Part shown: positions 16,036-23,919 of the stretch, in pieces
Layout: every line of letters starts with the position of its first letter
Position numbering within the stretch: the stretch's first letter is position 1
NCBI GenBank assembly: GCA_012727965.1
Contig: JAAYFZ010000334.1
Location: 1-29,668 of the forward strand
Length of the DNA stretch: 29,668 bases
Direction: 5' to 3'
From: Clostridiaceae bacterium
GTDB lineage: Bacteria > Bacillota > Clostridia > Saccharofermentanales > UBA5734
Translations under genes and position numbers: made by a program
The notes under the pieces: model-generated
What the model was told of the DNA's origin: nothing
Database searches by the model: none
What the model saw: only the letters and a program-made list of their open reading frames with translations

Positions 16036-17205
16036 ATGCTTGATACAATATTCTCAACTGCCTTCGAGGCTGCATATAGCGCGATTTTTGAGGTTGGAGC
16101 CATCATGGCTATCTTGATGCTTGTATTCGGCATTCTTGATTATAAAAAGGGCGATCAGCTGCGTGATTTCATTATCAGGCGCAAACTGGACCGACCTTTT
16201 CTGATGACACTGCTTGCTCTTATTCCTGTAGATGGCACATTGTTATTCCAGTACAGCACATATAGGAAAAAGGGTTTGCGCCCCGGTTCTTTGCTTGCCG
16301 GCATGATAGGCATTGGTGAGGAATCTACTTATCTGATTATTTCCTATAACCCTCTTGCCTGGCTGATGATCGCTGGATTCAAGCTGATAATTGGTACAGT
16401 AATGGGGAGTTCTGTTAACAAAATTGATGACAGAAAGAATTTTTCGGAAAACTGGCATGCGAAGGATCATATAATATCTGAAGACAGCAAAGCTATCGAA
16501 GCAGATGAAAATTTCCATGAGCTGCCTGATAAATTTCGCCATAAATTTCATCACATGCGTTATCACATGTTGGGTAAATGGTTTTGGATCATGTTCCTGG
16601 TGGCTTTTGTCATCCAGATAGTTCTAAAAGTTTCTGCAATAGTGCTGTCAAAACCGATCGAGTCCTGGCAAGCCATGAATATTCCACTTATCTCCTGGTT
16701 GGCTATGTCGGGTATAGTTGTAGTGTTTCTTTATCGTCTGATGAGCAAACTCATGACAAAAGAGTTCGGCAAAATTTTCGAACATGAGTTCGAAGATGCC
16801 GGCGATGCAGTCGGTGATCTGGCAGAAATCTGTTCCGGTGTGATTCTGACGATATTTTCCTTAACGTTTTTAATTAATCTCGTAATAGGTATCGTTGGCA
16901 ATGAACGTTTATCTCAGCTTCTGTCAGGCAGAGGACTGCTGGCAGTTGCAGCTGCAGCTCTTATCGGCCTGATTCCAGGAACCGGTGCCTCTCTTGCCTT
17001 CACTACACTCTATTTCTCACTTGCAGGCAGCGGCGGCGCACTTCCTTTCGCTGCTTTGCTGACCTGTTCTTTGGCCCTTGTCGGTGATTCACTGATCATC
17101 GGCAATAAACAGATCGGTTATAGTCAGAAGAGACTTCATCTGATTACTGTTATTACCGCATTTGTCATCGGCCTGATAGCACTTCTCATTGAATTAAATA
17201 TCTAG
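16036..17205 (+). CDS. Polytopic membrane protein, putative heavy-metal/manganese exporter (ArsP_2-like)
   Basis: The 389 residues contain about eight to ten hydrophobic helices in two similar halves. Residues 61-102 (ALIPVDGTLLFQYSTY ... LLAGMIGIGEESTYLII) and 310-356 (GLIPGTGASLAFTTLY ... LLTCSLALVGDSLII) share an IP-x-x-G ... G(E/D)(E/S)-S/T pattern, an internal duplication. The same pattern, IP-x-x-G-x-x-x-x-x-x-T-L-Y ... LL-x-x-S-x-x-x-x-G, is familiar from the 10-TM ArsP_2/DUF2899 group annotated as putative metal exporters or manganese transporters. The halves are joined by a hydrophilic loop (128-180) rich in His (seven, e.g. FRHKFHHMRYH). AGGAG lies 7 bases before the ATG. Upstream, TATAAT at 15949-15954 has no clear -35 box. 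The substrate is inference; a metal is plausible. Confidence 0.75.
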   Translation: MLDTIFSTAFEAAYSAIFEVGAIMAILMLVFGILDYKKGDQLRDFIIRRKLDRPFLMTLLALIPVDGTLLFQYSTYRKKGLRPGSLLAGMIGIGEESTYLIISYNPLAWLMIAGFKLIIGTVMGSSVNKIDDRKNFSENWHAKDHIISEDSKAIEADENFHELPDKFRHKFHHMRYHMLGKWFWIMFLVAFVIQIVLKVSAIVLSKPIESWQAMNIPLISWLAMSGIVVVFLYRLMSKLMTKEFGKIFEHEFEDAGDAVGDLAEICSGVILTIFSLTFLINLVIGIVGNERLSQLLSGRGLLAVAAAALIGLIPGTGASLAFTTLYFSLAGSGGALPFAALLTCSLALVGDSLIIGNKQIGYSQKRLHLITVITAFVIGLIALLIELNI

Positions 17206-17232
17206 ATTATAGATCCGTTTCTGCCAAGGAAA

Positions 17233-18342
17233 CTATTTTAGCTTATTCATGACTGAGGCAATAACCTGGTCCATATTGTAATATCTGTATTCAGCCAGTC
17301 TGCCGACGAAAAGCGCTTTGCCCTGCTCTTCAAGATCATTGACATGATCAAGATAGGCTTGTCTTTTGCCGATGTTTTCTTGATTAAGCACTACATATGA
17401 TGGTATGCCTTGGGCAGATGGATATTCAAGGCATAGTTCAGTTTTCTTGGATTTTTCCATAGTCATATGCTTGAATTCGGTAATTCTGGTGAAATCATAG
17501 TCGTTTGGATAATTTACGACAGCGGCTGGCTGGAATACTTCTTGATCTACCGTTCTGAATTCAAATTTGACAGATCTGTACTCAAGACGGCCATAGGCCT
17601 CATCGAAAAATTTATCAAGCTCGCCGGTATAGACCTTCAGGTCATATTTTCCTGGTTTATCGAATTCTGATCTGGCCAGGAAGTAGTCAGTATTAAATTC
17701 GATTGTAATCGAGGGATGATCGAGCATTGATTCTATCATTGCTGTATAGCCATGTTCAGGCAGTCCCTGATAGAGATCAGTAAAATATCTGTCGTCTCTA
17801 TTTGATCGGATCGGTATACGTCCGGCAATTTCAGCTGATAAAGTCTCTGGATCAGCTGACCATTGCTTACGAGTATAATTATGGAAGAATTTATCATACA
17901 GGTATGTACCAACCTGGGAGATGACCGCATCTTTGAAATTCTCAGGTGGTTCGCGATAGCTTGATCTTGCTACTTCATCAGCCAGAAAGCTCTCAACATC
18001 CCTTATTCCCATCTCAACACCGAATAGACGGCATACAGTATCTCGATTGATGGGAAATGGCAGCAGCTGGCCATCTACATAAGACAGTACGCGATGCTGA
18101 TAGAGATTAAATCTGCTGAAGCGCTGACAGAACTGCCAGACATCAGTCATATTTGTGTGAAATATATGTGGTCCGTATTTATGAACTGTAACCCCGGCAT
18201 TTGTTTTTTCATCATAGCAATTACCGCCAGGGTGTTCCCTCTTTTCGATTACATGTACCTTCTCGCCACGATCAGCCAGCAGTCTGGCTGCTGTTGCTCC
18301 GGCTAAACCAGCACCGATTACAAGACATTTTCTCATAGACAT
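17233..18342 (-). CDS. glf: UDP-galactopyranose mutase
   Basis: This FAD enzyme interconverts UDP-galactopyranose and UDP-galactofuranose, the precursor for galactofuranose in surface polysaccharides. The 369 residues begin with the dinucleotide-binding MRKCLVIGAGLAGATAARLLA (Gly10, Gly12, Gly15), followed by HPGGNCYDE and the diagnostic YGPHIFHTN; a QYRVLSYVDG-like segment (QHRVLSYVDGQLLPFPIN) and the C-terminal GRLAEYRYYNMDQVI follow. GGAGG lies 8 bases before the ATG at 18342. It faces the exporter-like gene tail to tail (27-base gap) and lies 78 bases after bioY on the same strand. No galactofuranosyltransferase is nearby, so it acts as an isolated gene with targets elsewhere. Confidence 0.96.
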   Translation of the reverse strand: MSMRKCLVIGAGLAGATAARLLADRGEKVHVIEKREHPGGNCYDEKTNAGVTVHKYGPHIFHTNMTDVWQFCQRFSRFNLYQHRVLSYVDGQLLPFPINRDTVCRLFGVEMGIRDVESFLADEVARSSYREPPENFKDAVISQVGTYLYDKFFHNYTRKQWSADPETLSAEIAGRIPIRSNRDDRYFTDLYQGLPEHGYTAMIESMLDHPSITIEFNTDYFLARSEFDKPGKYDLKVYTGELDKFFDEAYGRLEYRSVKFEFRTVDQEVFQPAAVVNYPNDYDFTRITEFKHMTMEKSKKTELCLEYPSAQGIPSYVVLNQENIGKRQAYLDHVNDLEEQGKALFVGRLAEYRYYNMDQVIASVMNKLK

Positions 18343-18365
18343 ACAAGTTACCTCCTGCGTCTATA

Positions 18366-18394
18366 ATATTAACCCTGAAAACAAACACGGGCAA
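18366..18394 (-). promoter_or_regulatory. Possible promoter of glf
   Basis: TTGCCC (18389-18394), 17 bases, TAATAT (18366-18371) in the bioY-glf gap. Both boxes are imperfect, so read-through from bioY is an alternative. Confidence 0.35.
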
Positions 18395-18420
18395 GAGTTC
18401 AAAGTTTAATAATCATGACT

Positions 18421-18993
18421 CTATTTGTCAGGAGACTGTTGAGTCTTAATAAAATATGAAGGAAGCGCACGCTTAACTGAAACAGCAACGAAGACCGCTG
18501 CAATAGCTTTTGCAAGATCAAAAATAACAAAAGGATAGACACAGGCTGCCAGAGCAGCACTGAAGCTAGTTGATGTCACTAGCGAGAAATGAATCGTTCC
18601 CAACAAATAACAGAGCACAAGACCGATGATAGCACCAGTGAAATATAAAATTATACGAATAATAGCCTTGTTTGTTTCAATAGAGCTGATAAGAGAAATG
18701 AGAGCAATCATAGGGATATAAGACAAAATAAAACCGCCTGTAGGCCCTGCCAGCACCGACAGCCCGCCTCGGAATCCTGAGAATACCGGGATGCCTGCAA
18801 GTCCAATCAGAACATAAACAGAAGCAGCTATGGCGGCTCTCCGCCAATCAAGAAGCATTCCAGTCAGCATGATCGCAAATACACTCATAGAAACCGGTAC
18901 GACTCCTATAGGTATTGTCATAACTGAAAACACAGAGATAATTGCGGCAAATAAAGCACAGAGAATTAAATTGGTAAGTCTTGTTCTGTTCAT
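18421..18993 (-). CDS. bioY: BioY-family biotin transporter substrate-binding component
   Basis: BioY is the membrane S-component that captures biotin, usually for an energy-coupling-factor (ECF) module. The 190 residues are strongly hydrophobic with about six helices and carry the family signature FRGGLSVLAGPTGGFILSYIP (about 73-93, here split around GPTGG) and an N-terminal Ala-Ile-rich helix. GAGGGG lies 7 bases before the ATG. No bioA/B/D/F or ECF ATPase gene is adjacent, consistent with a salvage system sharing ECF subunits encoded elsewhere. It has its own strong promoter and a short leader. Assignment by signature is firm; substrate is by family. Confidence 0.93.
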   Translation of the reverse strand: MNRTRLTNLILCALFAAIISVFSVMTIPIGVVPVSMSVFAIMLTGMLLDWRRAAIAASVYVLIGLAGIPVFSGFRGGLSVLAGPTGGFILSYIPMIALISLISSIETNKAIIRIILYFTGAIIGLVLCYLLGTIHFSLVTSTSFSAALAACVYPFVIFDLAKAIAAVFVAVSVKRALPSYFIKTQQSPDK

Positions 18994-19032
18994 GGTGGTT
19001 CCCCTCTTCGATATTCTGCAGGAATTATCATG

Positions 19033-19060
19033 ATTATAACAGCTGATAATAGTCTGTCAA
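19033..19060 (-). promoter_or_regulatory. Promoter of bioY
   Basis: Perfect TTGACA (19055-19060) and TATAAT (19033-19038) boxes separated by 16 bases. An imperfect palindrome centred on ATCATGAT (19027-19034) overlaps the -10 box and start region and could be an operator. Confidence 0.8.
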
Positions 19061-19092
19061 CTTCAAAATGGCGTGGAGGTATACAATGTTCT

Positions 19093-19125
19093 AAAAGAAA
19101 AACCTCAGCTCCTGAGAACTGAGGT
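19093..19125 (-). terminator. Terminator of the tRNA(CAU)-tRNA-Tyr unit
   Basis: A 7-bp stem ACCTCAG / CTGAGGT with a 10-base loop is followed by TTTTTCTTTT on the minus strand, just after the tRNA-Tyr CCA. Confidence 0.88.
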
Positions 19126-19130
19126 ATTCA

Positions 19131-19215
19131 TGGTGGGGGAAGGTGGATTCGAACCACCGAAGTCGTCGACAACAGATTTACAGTCTGCCCCCTTTGGCCG
19201 CTCGGGAATTCCCCC
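19131..19215 (-). tRNA. tRNA-Tyr (anticodon GTA)
   Basis: An 85-base class II tRNA: acceptor GGGGGAA / TTCCCCC, anticodon loop CTGTAAA (GTA), long variable arm, T-arm GGTTCGAATCC and encoded CCA. It follows the CAU tRNA by 17 bases in one transcript. Confidence 0.97.
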
Positions 19216-19232
19216 ATATGGAATTGTGAAAA

Positions 19233-19309
19233 TGGTGGGCCTTCAGGGACTTGAACCCCGGACCGACCGGTTATGAGCCGGTTGCTCTAACCAACTGAGC
19301 TAAAGGCCC
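19233..19309 (-). tRNA. tRNA with CAU anticodon (elongator Met, or Ile2)
   Basis: A 77-base tRNA with acceptor GGGCCTT / AAGGCCC, D-arm TAGCTCAGTTGGTTAGAGC, anticodon loop CTCATAA (CAT), discriminator A and encoded CCA. The D arm lacks initiator features. An elongator tRNA-Met or a lysidine-modified tRNA-Ile2 are both possible; the body resembles the Bacillus Ile2 (GGACCTTTAGCTCAG...) in the acceptor and D arm. Confidence 0.93.
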
Positions 19310-19360
19310 CTATGAGCTTGCCTGTCTGCTCGCGATCCACCGACCGAAGCGACAAGGGAG

Positions 19361-19389
19361 ATTATATATAACCCGACGATAAGTGTCAA
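19361..19389 (-). promoter_or_regulatory. Promoter of the tRNA(CAU)-tRNA-Tyr unit
   Basis: Perfect consensus: TTGACA (19384-19389), 17-base spacer, TATAAT (19361-19366). The predicted start lies about 45 bases before the first tRNA. Confidence 0.88.
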
Positions 19390-19433
19390 CCCATAATGCA
19401 ACCATTTCCAAAAATAATTTTCCTTGTCATCTC

Positions 19434-20864
19434 TTATTCGTCAGATAGTTCATTGACTAGAGATTTAAATAAATTCCCTCTCTCTTCGAAATGTCTGAAG
19501 AAGTCAAAACTAGTTCCGGCTGGTGTCAACACAACCGCCTCGCCGGGCCTTGCCATCTCTTTTGCTTTCCTAACAGCATCCGCATAGGAACCACATTTGA
19601 CTATGCGAAGATTAGAGAGATCAAAATCAGTCTGTTGGGCTTCCTGCTTCAGATTATCTAAGATGAGTTCAGAGTTTGCACCGCAGAAAACTATTCTGTC
19701 ACTAACTCTGAGGATAGCCTGCCCAAGACCCTTGTAATCACATTTCTTGTCCTGTCCGCCCATGATCAGAACTGCCTTGTCCTTTTTTTCAGCCAGAGCA
19801 TTAAGTGCTGCTATGCTTCTGCCTGGGCTCGTATCTATCGAGCTATTATAATACCTGACACCATTAAGCTCTCTAACCAGCTCAAGTCTATGCTCGACTC
19901 CACAGAAGGTCGTCGCAACTCTGGAAATTGCCTCAGCATCAGCATATTGCCATACAGCACTGATTGCTGCCAAATAGTTCTCAATATTATGCTTGCCTGG
20001 AATTACAATAGCTTCCTTCTGTATTATTCTCTCGCATTTACCTTCATAATTCCAACAGAGCCAGCCATCCTTCAGAACTGCACCTGGTTCAGCCGTCGGA
20101 TTAATTCTGCTGAACCAGTTAACGAAGCAGCGTGCCTCGCTGGCACATACTGCTGTCTCGTAATTATCGGCGTTAAGAATTAAACGTCCATTAAATGGCT
20201 GATACAAATAAATATTTCTCTTAGCATCAATATATTCCTGATAATCCGTATGTACATCGAGATGATTTGGTGAAATATTAGTAACTACAGCTATATCAGG
20301 GCTCTTGCGCATGCTCATGAGTTGGAAGCTCGAGAGTTCAAGCACGACCGCGTCATCAGCTTCAATCGTATCGATCCTGTCTAATAGAGGCGTACCGATA
20401 TTCCCGCCAAGATGAACACGCCAGCCAGCTTCCTTCAGCATGAGACTGATGAGTGTAGTTGTAGTTGTCTTGCCATCGCTGCCTGTTACTGCCCAGATTC
20501 TGGCTGGACAAAGCTCCATGAATACTTCCATTTCAGACGTGACAACAGCTCCCCTGGTTCTCTCTGCCAGCAGCTGAGGCACATCGCTTCTCATTTTTGG
20601 TGTTCGGAAAATGATGTCGAAGCCGATTAGATTACTTAGGTAATTATTACCGGTGCTCCACTCTATTTCAATTCCTTCTTGTTCAAAAGCCTTGCGGCTT
20701 GCTGTCAATACCGGATCGTTATCAGGCAGCATATCAAATGCTGTTATTTTCGCCCCTAGTGCATGAATATATCTGATCAAAGGTCTGTTGCTGATGCCAA
20801 CACCAAGTACGGCTACACGTTTGCCTCTGATCATTTTCTTAAAATCATTCAACTTGTGATTCAT
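19434..20864 (-). CDS. murD: UDP-N-acetylmuramoylalanine-D-glutamate ligase
   Basis: MurD adds D-glutamate to UDP-MurNAc-L-Ala in the cytoplasm, the second amino-acid ligation of peptidoglycan synthesis. The 476 residues show an N-terminal Rossmann-like domain (KRVAVLGVGISNRPLI, 15-30), the ATP loop VTGSDGKTTTTTL (126-138), NISPNHLDVHTDYQEYIDAKRNIY in the central domain and HNIENYLAAISAV. The C-terminal domain has YYNSSIDTSPGRSIAAL in place of the DSKATN loop of E. coli MurD, a variant I recall in clostridial enzymes. It is monocistronic and lies away from other mur/fts genes. AAGGCGGG precedes the ATG at a rather long spacing. Confidence 0.95.
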   Translation of the reverse strand: MNHKLNDFKKMIRGKRVAVLGVGISNRPLIRYIHALGAKITAFDMLPDNDPVLTASRKAFEQEGIEIEWSTGNNYLSNLIGFDIIFRTPKMRSDVPQLLAERTRGAVVTSEMEVFMELCPARIWAVTGSDGKTTTTTLISLMLKEAGWRVHLGGNIGTPLLDRIDTIEADDAVVLELSSFQLMSMRKSPDIAVVTNISPNHLDVHTDYQEYIDAKRNIYLYQPFNGRLILNADNYETAVCASEARCFVNWFSRINPTAEPGAVLKDGWLCWNYEGKCERIIQKEAIVIPGKHNIENYLAAISAVWQYADAEAISRVATTFCGVEHRLELVRELNGVRYYNSSIDTSPGRSIAALNALAEKKDKAVLIMGGQDKKCDYKGLGQAILRVSDRIVFCGANSELILDNLKQEAQQTDFDLSNLRIVKCGSYADAVRKAKEMARPGEAVVLTPAGTSFDFFRHFEERGNLFKSLVNELSDE

Positions 20865-20901
20865 TGTTAACCCGCCTTATGAAATATACTACTAGTAATA
20901 T

Positions 20902-20930
20902 ATTATATCGTTTTCGCAGTCTGCTAACAA
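20902..20930 (-). promoter_or_regulatory. Promoter of murD
   Basis: TTGTTA (20925-20930), 17-base spacer, TATAAT (20902-20907). A 16-base near-palindrome ATACTACTAGTAATAT (20886-20901) covers the predicted start site and may be an operator. Confidence 0.65.
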
Positions 20931-20998
20931 ATGATTAATACAACAATTTATTTTGATTATTGACCAAAGAAGTTTCTTGATTTTTTGAAAAACAGGGC

Positions 20999-21027
20999 TT
21001 GCTTTTTTATTTACTCTGAGTTATGAT
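20999..21027 (+). promoter_or_regulatory. Promoter of tRNA-Leu(CAG)
   Basis: TTGCTT (20999-21004), 17-base spacer, TATGAT (21022-21027). The predicted start is only a few bases before the mature tRNA end. Confidence 0.65.
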
Positions 21028-21039
21028 AAACATCGTTCC

Positions 21040-21126
21040 GCGGGAATGGCGGAATTGGCAGACGCGCTAGCTTCAGGTGCTAGTAATCGTTAGGTTGTGC
21101 AGGTTCAAGTCCTGTTTCCCGCACCA
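21040..21126 (+). tRNA. tRNA-Leu (anticodon CAG)
   Basis: An 87-base class II tRNA: acceptor GCGGGAA / TTCCCGC, anticodon stem CTAGC / GCTAG with loop TTCAGGT (CAG, reads CUG), long variable arm, T-arm GGTTCAAGTCC and encoded CCA. Confidence 0.97.
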
Positions 21127-21133
21127 AGCAAAT

Positions 21134-21163
21134 AGCTCTTCAGCAACAGCTGAAGGGCTTTTT
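21134..21163 (+). terminator. Terminator of tRNA-Leu(CAG)
   Basis: An 11-bp stem AGCTCTTCAGC / GCTGAAGGGCT (one wobble) closes an AACA tetraloop and is followed by TTTTTG. Confidence 0.9.
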
Positions 21164-21190
21164 GTTATTAACAGCTATTTCTGCTACAAT
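21162..21190 (+). promoter_or_regulatory. Promoter of the helicase gene
   Basis: TTGTTA (21162-21167) begins in the T-tract of the tRNA terminator; 17 bases later comes TACAAT (21185-21190). An inverted repeat TACAAT-TG-ATTGTA (21202-21215) lies between the predicted start and the ribosome site. Confidence 0.55.
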
Positions 21191-21231
21191 TCGATTCAGA
21201 ATACAATTGATTGTACGGAGGCATAACTCTC

Positions 21232-23880
21232 ATGGATAAGACTCCTGCTGATAAGCCGATCATCAGACTGGCAGCGAGACTGTTGGCAGAAACTGTATAC
21301 AGGCATGGAGGTCTAGCCGGGAATAGTCTTGGCAGCGATGCAGCTGAGGGCGTCCGTCTGCATCGAATTTATACCGAATCAATGCAAGATAAATATGGTG
21401 AACGCGTTGAATCGGAAAGAACTCTTGCTGCCAGCTTCCAGACTGAAGATCATATTCTGGAGGTCAGCGGCCGCTGCGACCTGCTCATTCACCCCGCCCC
21501 TGCTGAAGAGGCTACAGATAGCATCAGTACAAATTCAAGTTCTGATACAAGTATCGAGCAAACAGATAGATATAATAGCAGTATCATCACTATCTCTGAG
21601 ATCAAGACGCATTCTCTTAAACCTCATCAACTGCCTCAAGGAGGCGATGAACTGCATTGGGCGCAGCTGATGCTCTATGGCTGGATGTTCTGCAGCCAAA
21701 ACCAACAGCAGACTAAGAATAACATTCAGCTTGAATTGATCTATCTTTCAATCGATGATCGCAGCAGACAGTACTGGCGCCGGAGCGTCAGTAAAAATAA
21801 GCTTCAAGAATTTTTTGACAGCAGTTGTGAAGAATATTTGAAAACTGCCGGTAATTGGCTCAAGTGGCAGAAACTTAGGGATGAATCAGCCAAAAATGTG
21901 ACATTCCCTTATACCTCTGTGAGATCTGGGCAAAAAGAGCTAATGAACGAGGTCCTGGCAGCGATCCGTCAAAATAGCATTCTATTTGCACAGGCACCGA
22001 CAGGCACTGGTAAGACCATGTCGACTATGTTCCCTGCTGTTAGAGCACTTGGCCATCATCTTACAGATTATGTTTTCTATTTAACTGCTATGACTTCAAC
22101 ACGTAGAGCAGCTGTTGCCGCTTTGTCTGATCTTAGAAATACGGGATTACACATTCGAAGTATCGAAATCAAGGCAAAAGAGAAACTATGCCTTGAACCG
22201 GAAATTTACTGTGATACATCTACATGTCCTTTTGCAATCATGTATTATAATAATCTTCCTGATGCGATTGCTGCATTGCTGGCGGTCGAAGAAATAAGCC
22301 CGGATACAATCCTGGCGACTGCCAGAAAATTTCAGGTCTGTCCTTTTGAATTATCATTGGATATATCACTATTCTGTGATGTGATTATCTGTGACTATAA
22401 TTATGCCTTCGATCCAAGAGTTAAGCTGGATCGGTTTTTCGGTCAGCAGCCACGCAGCAGTCTGTTATTGGTTGATGAAGCTCATAATTTACCTGCCAGA
22501 TCACGTGAAATGTTCAGTGCGAAGCTAGAAGAAAAACTCTTCGATAATGTGCTCGAACTGCTGCAAGCAGCTAAAAATGACCAGAGCAGCATAACACAGA
22601 CTGCAGACACAAAAAATGATGAGAATAAGGCGATTCAAACGCAAGCTCTGCTTAATGCTCTGGGTGGAGATTCACGCGAGCTTAATTACCTGTTCTCAAC
22701 TCTTAAGCAAATCAAAGCCTGGTTCGATAAGCTAAGGCCACAACTGGTTTTAGCTAAGCCTGAAGCAGGCTTCGAGCTTGTTGAACAGGCATGCAGAGAA
22801 CAAGATAGTATGAAAGCTCCTGGTTTCATAGGCATGCGTATAAGTCCTGTAAGTCTTCTAAGCATGCTGGGCCGCTGCCGTTTCTTCATCAGGAGTGTCC
22901 TGGATGAGATAACTGAAACAGAATATAAAAAGATCTTCCGTGATCTGATGTTCAGTTTGGCCTTCTTCAGTCGTATCGCTGAGCTCTTTGATCGTGGCTG
23001 CCACATCACTACGGCTAAATTTGAAGAAAATTCCAAACACCTGGTCATCGAGCTTCTTTGTCTTGATTCCGCACCATTTCTGTCTGAAACATATTATCTT
23101 AAACGTCCTGTTGTGTTTTTCTCAGCCACTCTGACACCTATGTCGTATTATGTCGGTTTATTAGACAGCAAAGCCGTAGACGACCCGCCGGAACAACTTA
23201 ATCTGGCCTCGCCTTTTCCCGCGGAAAACATGCTTCTTCTCTTACATACAGGCATATCGATCAAGTATAAGGATCGTGAATCGACCATGCCTGAGTTGAT
23301 TGAACTTGTGCTGGCTGCCGTCAGGCAAAAGGTAGGAAACTATCTTCTCTTTGTACCGTCTTATGCTTATCTGCAGAAATTTCGCCGACTGCTAAAAATC
23401 ATCTCACCTCAGGATATCGACTGTCTGCTGCAGATACCAGGAATGGATGATCAGCTCAAGCAAAAATTCTTAAGTAGATTTGATAAGCACGGTAACAGAA
23501 CACTGCTGGCAGTAGCCGTTATGGGAAGCTTTTTCAATGAAGGAATCGATTTAATGGGCGATAAGCTCAGTGGTGTCATAGTAGCAGGTACTGGCATGCC
23601 AATGATTTCACCTGAACGTGAAATACTGAGGCAATATTATGATGCCGGGATCGGCAGCGGTTTTGCCTACAGTTACATATATCCTGGATTTAACCGGGTA
23701 CAGCAGGCTGCCGGCAGAGTTATCCGCAGCGAAAACGACCGCGGGTTCATACTGCTGATAGATGAGCGTTATGAAAAATACGAATATAAGCAATTATTCC
23801 CTCATGAATGGCTACCGATCGAATTGAAAACTCAAGACGAGATCTGTGAAACGATCCAGGAATTCTGGCAAGGATCTTGA
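21232..23880 (+). CDS. DinG/XPD-type iron-sulfur DNA helicase with N-terminal PD-(D/E)XK nuclease module
   Basis: The 882 residues combine two modules. Residues 75-150 carry a Cas4/RecB-like nuclease pattern: SGRCD (79-83), ISEIKTH (121-127) and HWAQLMLYG (142-150), with Asp83, Glu123 and Lys125 as the predicted active site. The helicase follows: APTGTGKT (255-262), four candidate Fe-S cysteines at 320, 327, 332 and 370, DEAH at 415-418, FFSATLTPMSYY, and motif VI QAAGRVIRSENDRG near 825. This is the layout of Rad3-related clostridial helicases; a role in repair or processing of 5' overhangs is inference. A Ser/Thr/Asp-rich insert (about 91-118) separates the two nuclease motifs. GGAGG is 10 bases before the ATG; a TTG 7 codons earlier is rejected because it lies upstream of that site. 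Confidence 0.9.
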   Translation: MDKTPADKPIIRLAARLLAETVYRHGGLAGNSLGSDAAEGVRLHRIYTESMQDKYGERVESERTLAASFQTEDHILEVSGRCDLLIHPAPAEEATDSISTNSSSDTSIEQTDRYNSSIITISEIKTHSLKPHQLPQGGDELHWAQLMLYGWMFCSQNQQQTKNNIQLELIYLSIDDRSRQYWRRSVSKNKLQEFFDSSCEEYLKTAGNWLKWQKLRDESAKNVTFPYTSVRSGQKELMNEVLAAIRQNSILFAQAPTGTGKTMSTMFPAVRALGHHLTDYVFYLTAMTSTRRAAVAALSDLRNTGLHIRSIEIKAKEKLCLEPEIYCDTSTCPFAIMYYNNLPDAIAALLAVEEISPDTILATARKFQVCPFELSLDISLFCDVIICDYNYAFDPRVKLDRFFGQQPRSSLLLVDEAHNLPARSREMFSAKLEEKLFDNVLELLQAAKNDQSSITQTADTKNDENKAIQTQALLNALGGDSRELNYLFSTLKQIKAWFDKLRPQLVLAKPEAGFELVEQACREQDSMKAPGFIGMRISPVSLLSMLGRCRFFIRSVLDEITETEYKKIFRDLMFSLAFFSRIAELFDRGCHITTAKFEENSKHLVIELLCLDSAPFLSETYYLKRPVVFFSATLTPMSYYVGLLDSKAVDDPPEQLNLASPFPAENMLLLLHTGISIKYKDRESTMPELIELVLAAVRQKVGNYLLFVPSYAYLQKFRRLLKIISPQDIDCLLQIPGMDDQLKQKFLSRFDKHGNRTLLAVAVMGSFFNEGIDLMGDKLSGVIVAGTGMPMISPEREILRQYYDAGIGSGFAYSYIYPGFNRVQQAAGRVIRSENDRGFILLIDERYEKYEYKQLFPHEWLPIELKTQDEICETIQEFWQGS

Positions 23881-23919
23881 TTTAATAAAGCTTATGGATA
23901 AAACATCGAACTGATTAAC

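Noticed and set aside
17206..17232. GTTTC / GAAAC hairpin between the exporter-like gene and glf as a bidirectional terminator.
   Set aside because: Only five base pairs and no T-run on either side.
23881..23919. A shared terminator between the helicase gene and recO.
   Set aside because: The gap has no stable stem with a T-run on either strand.
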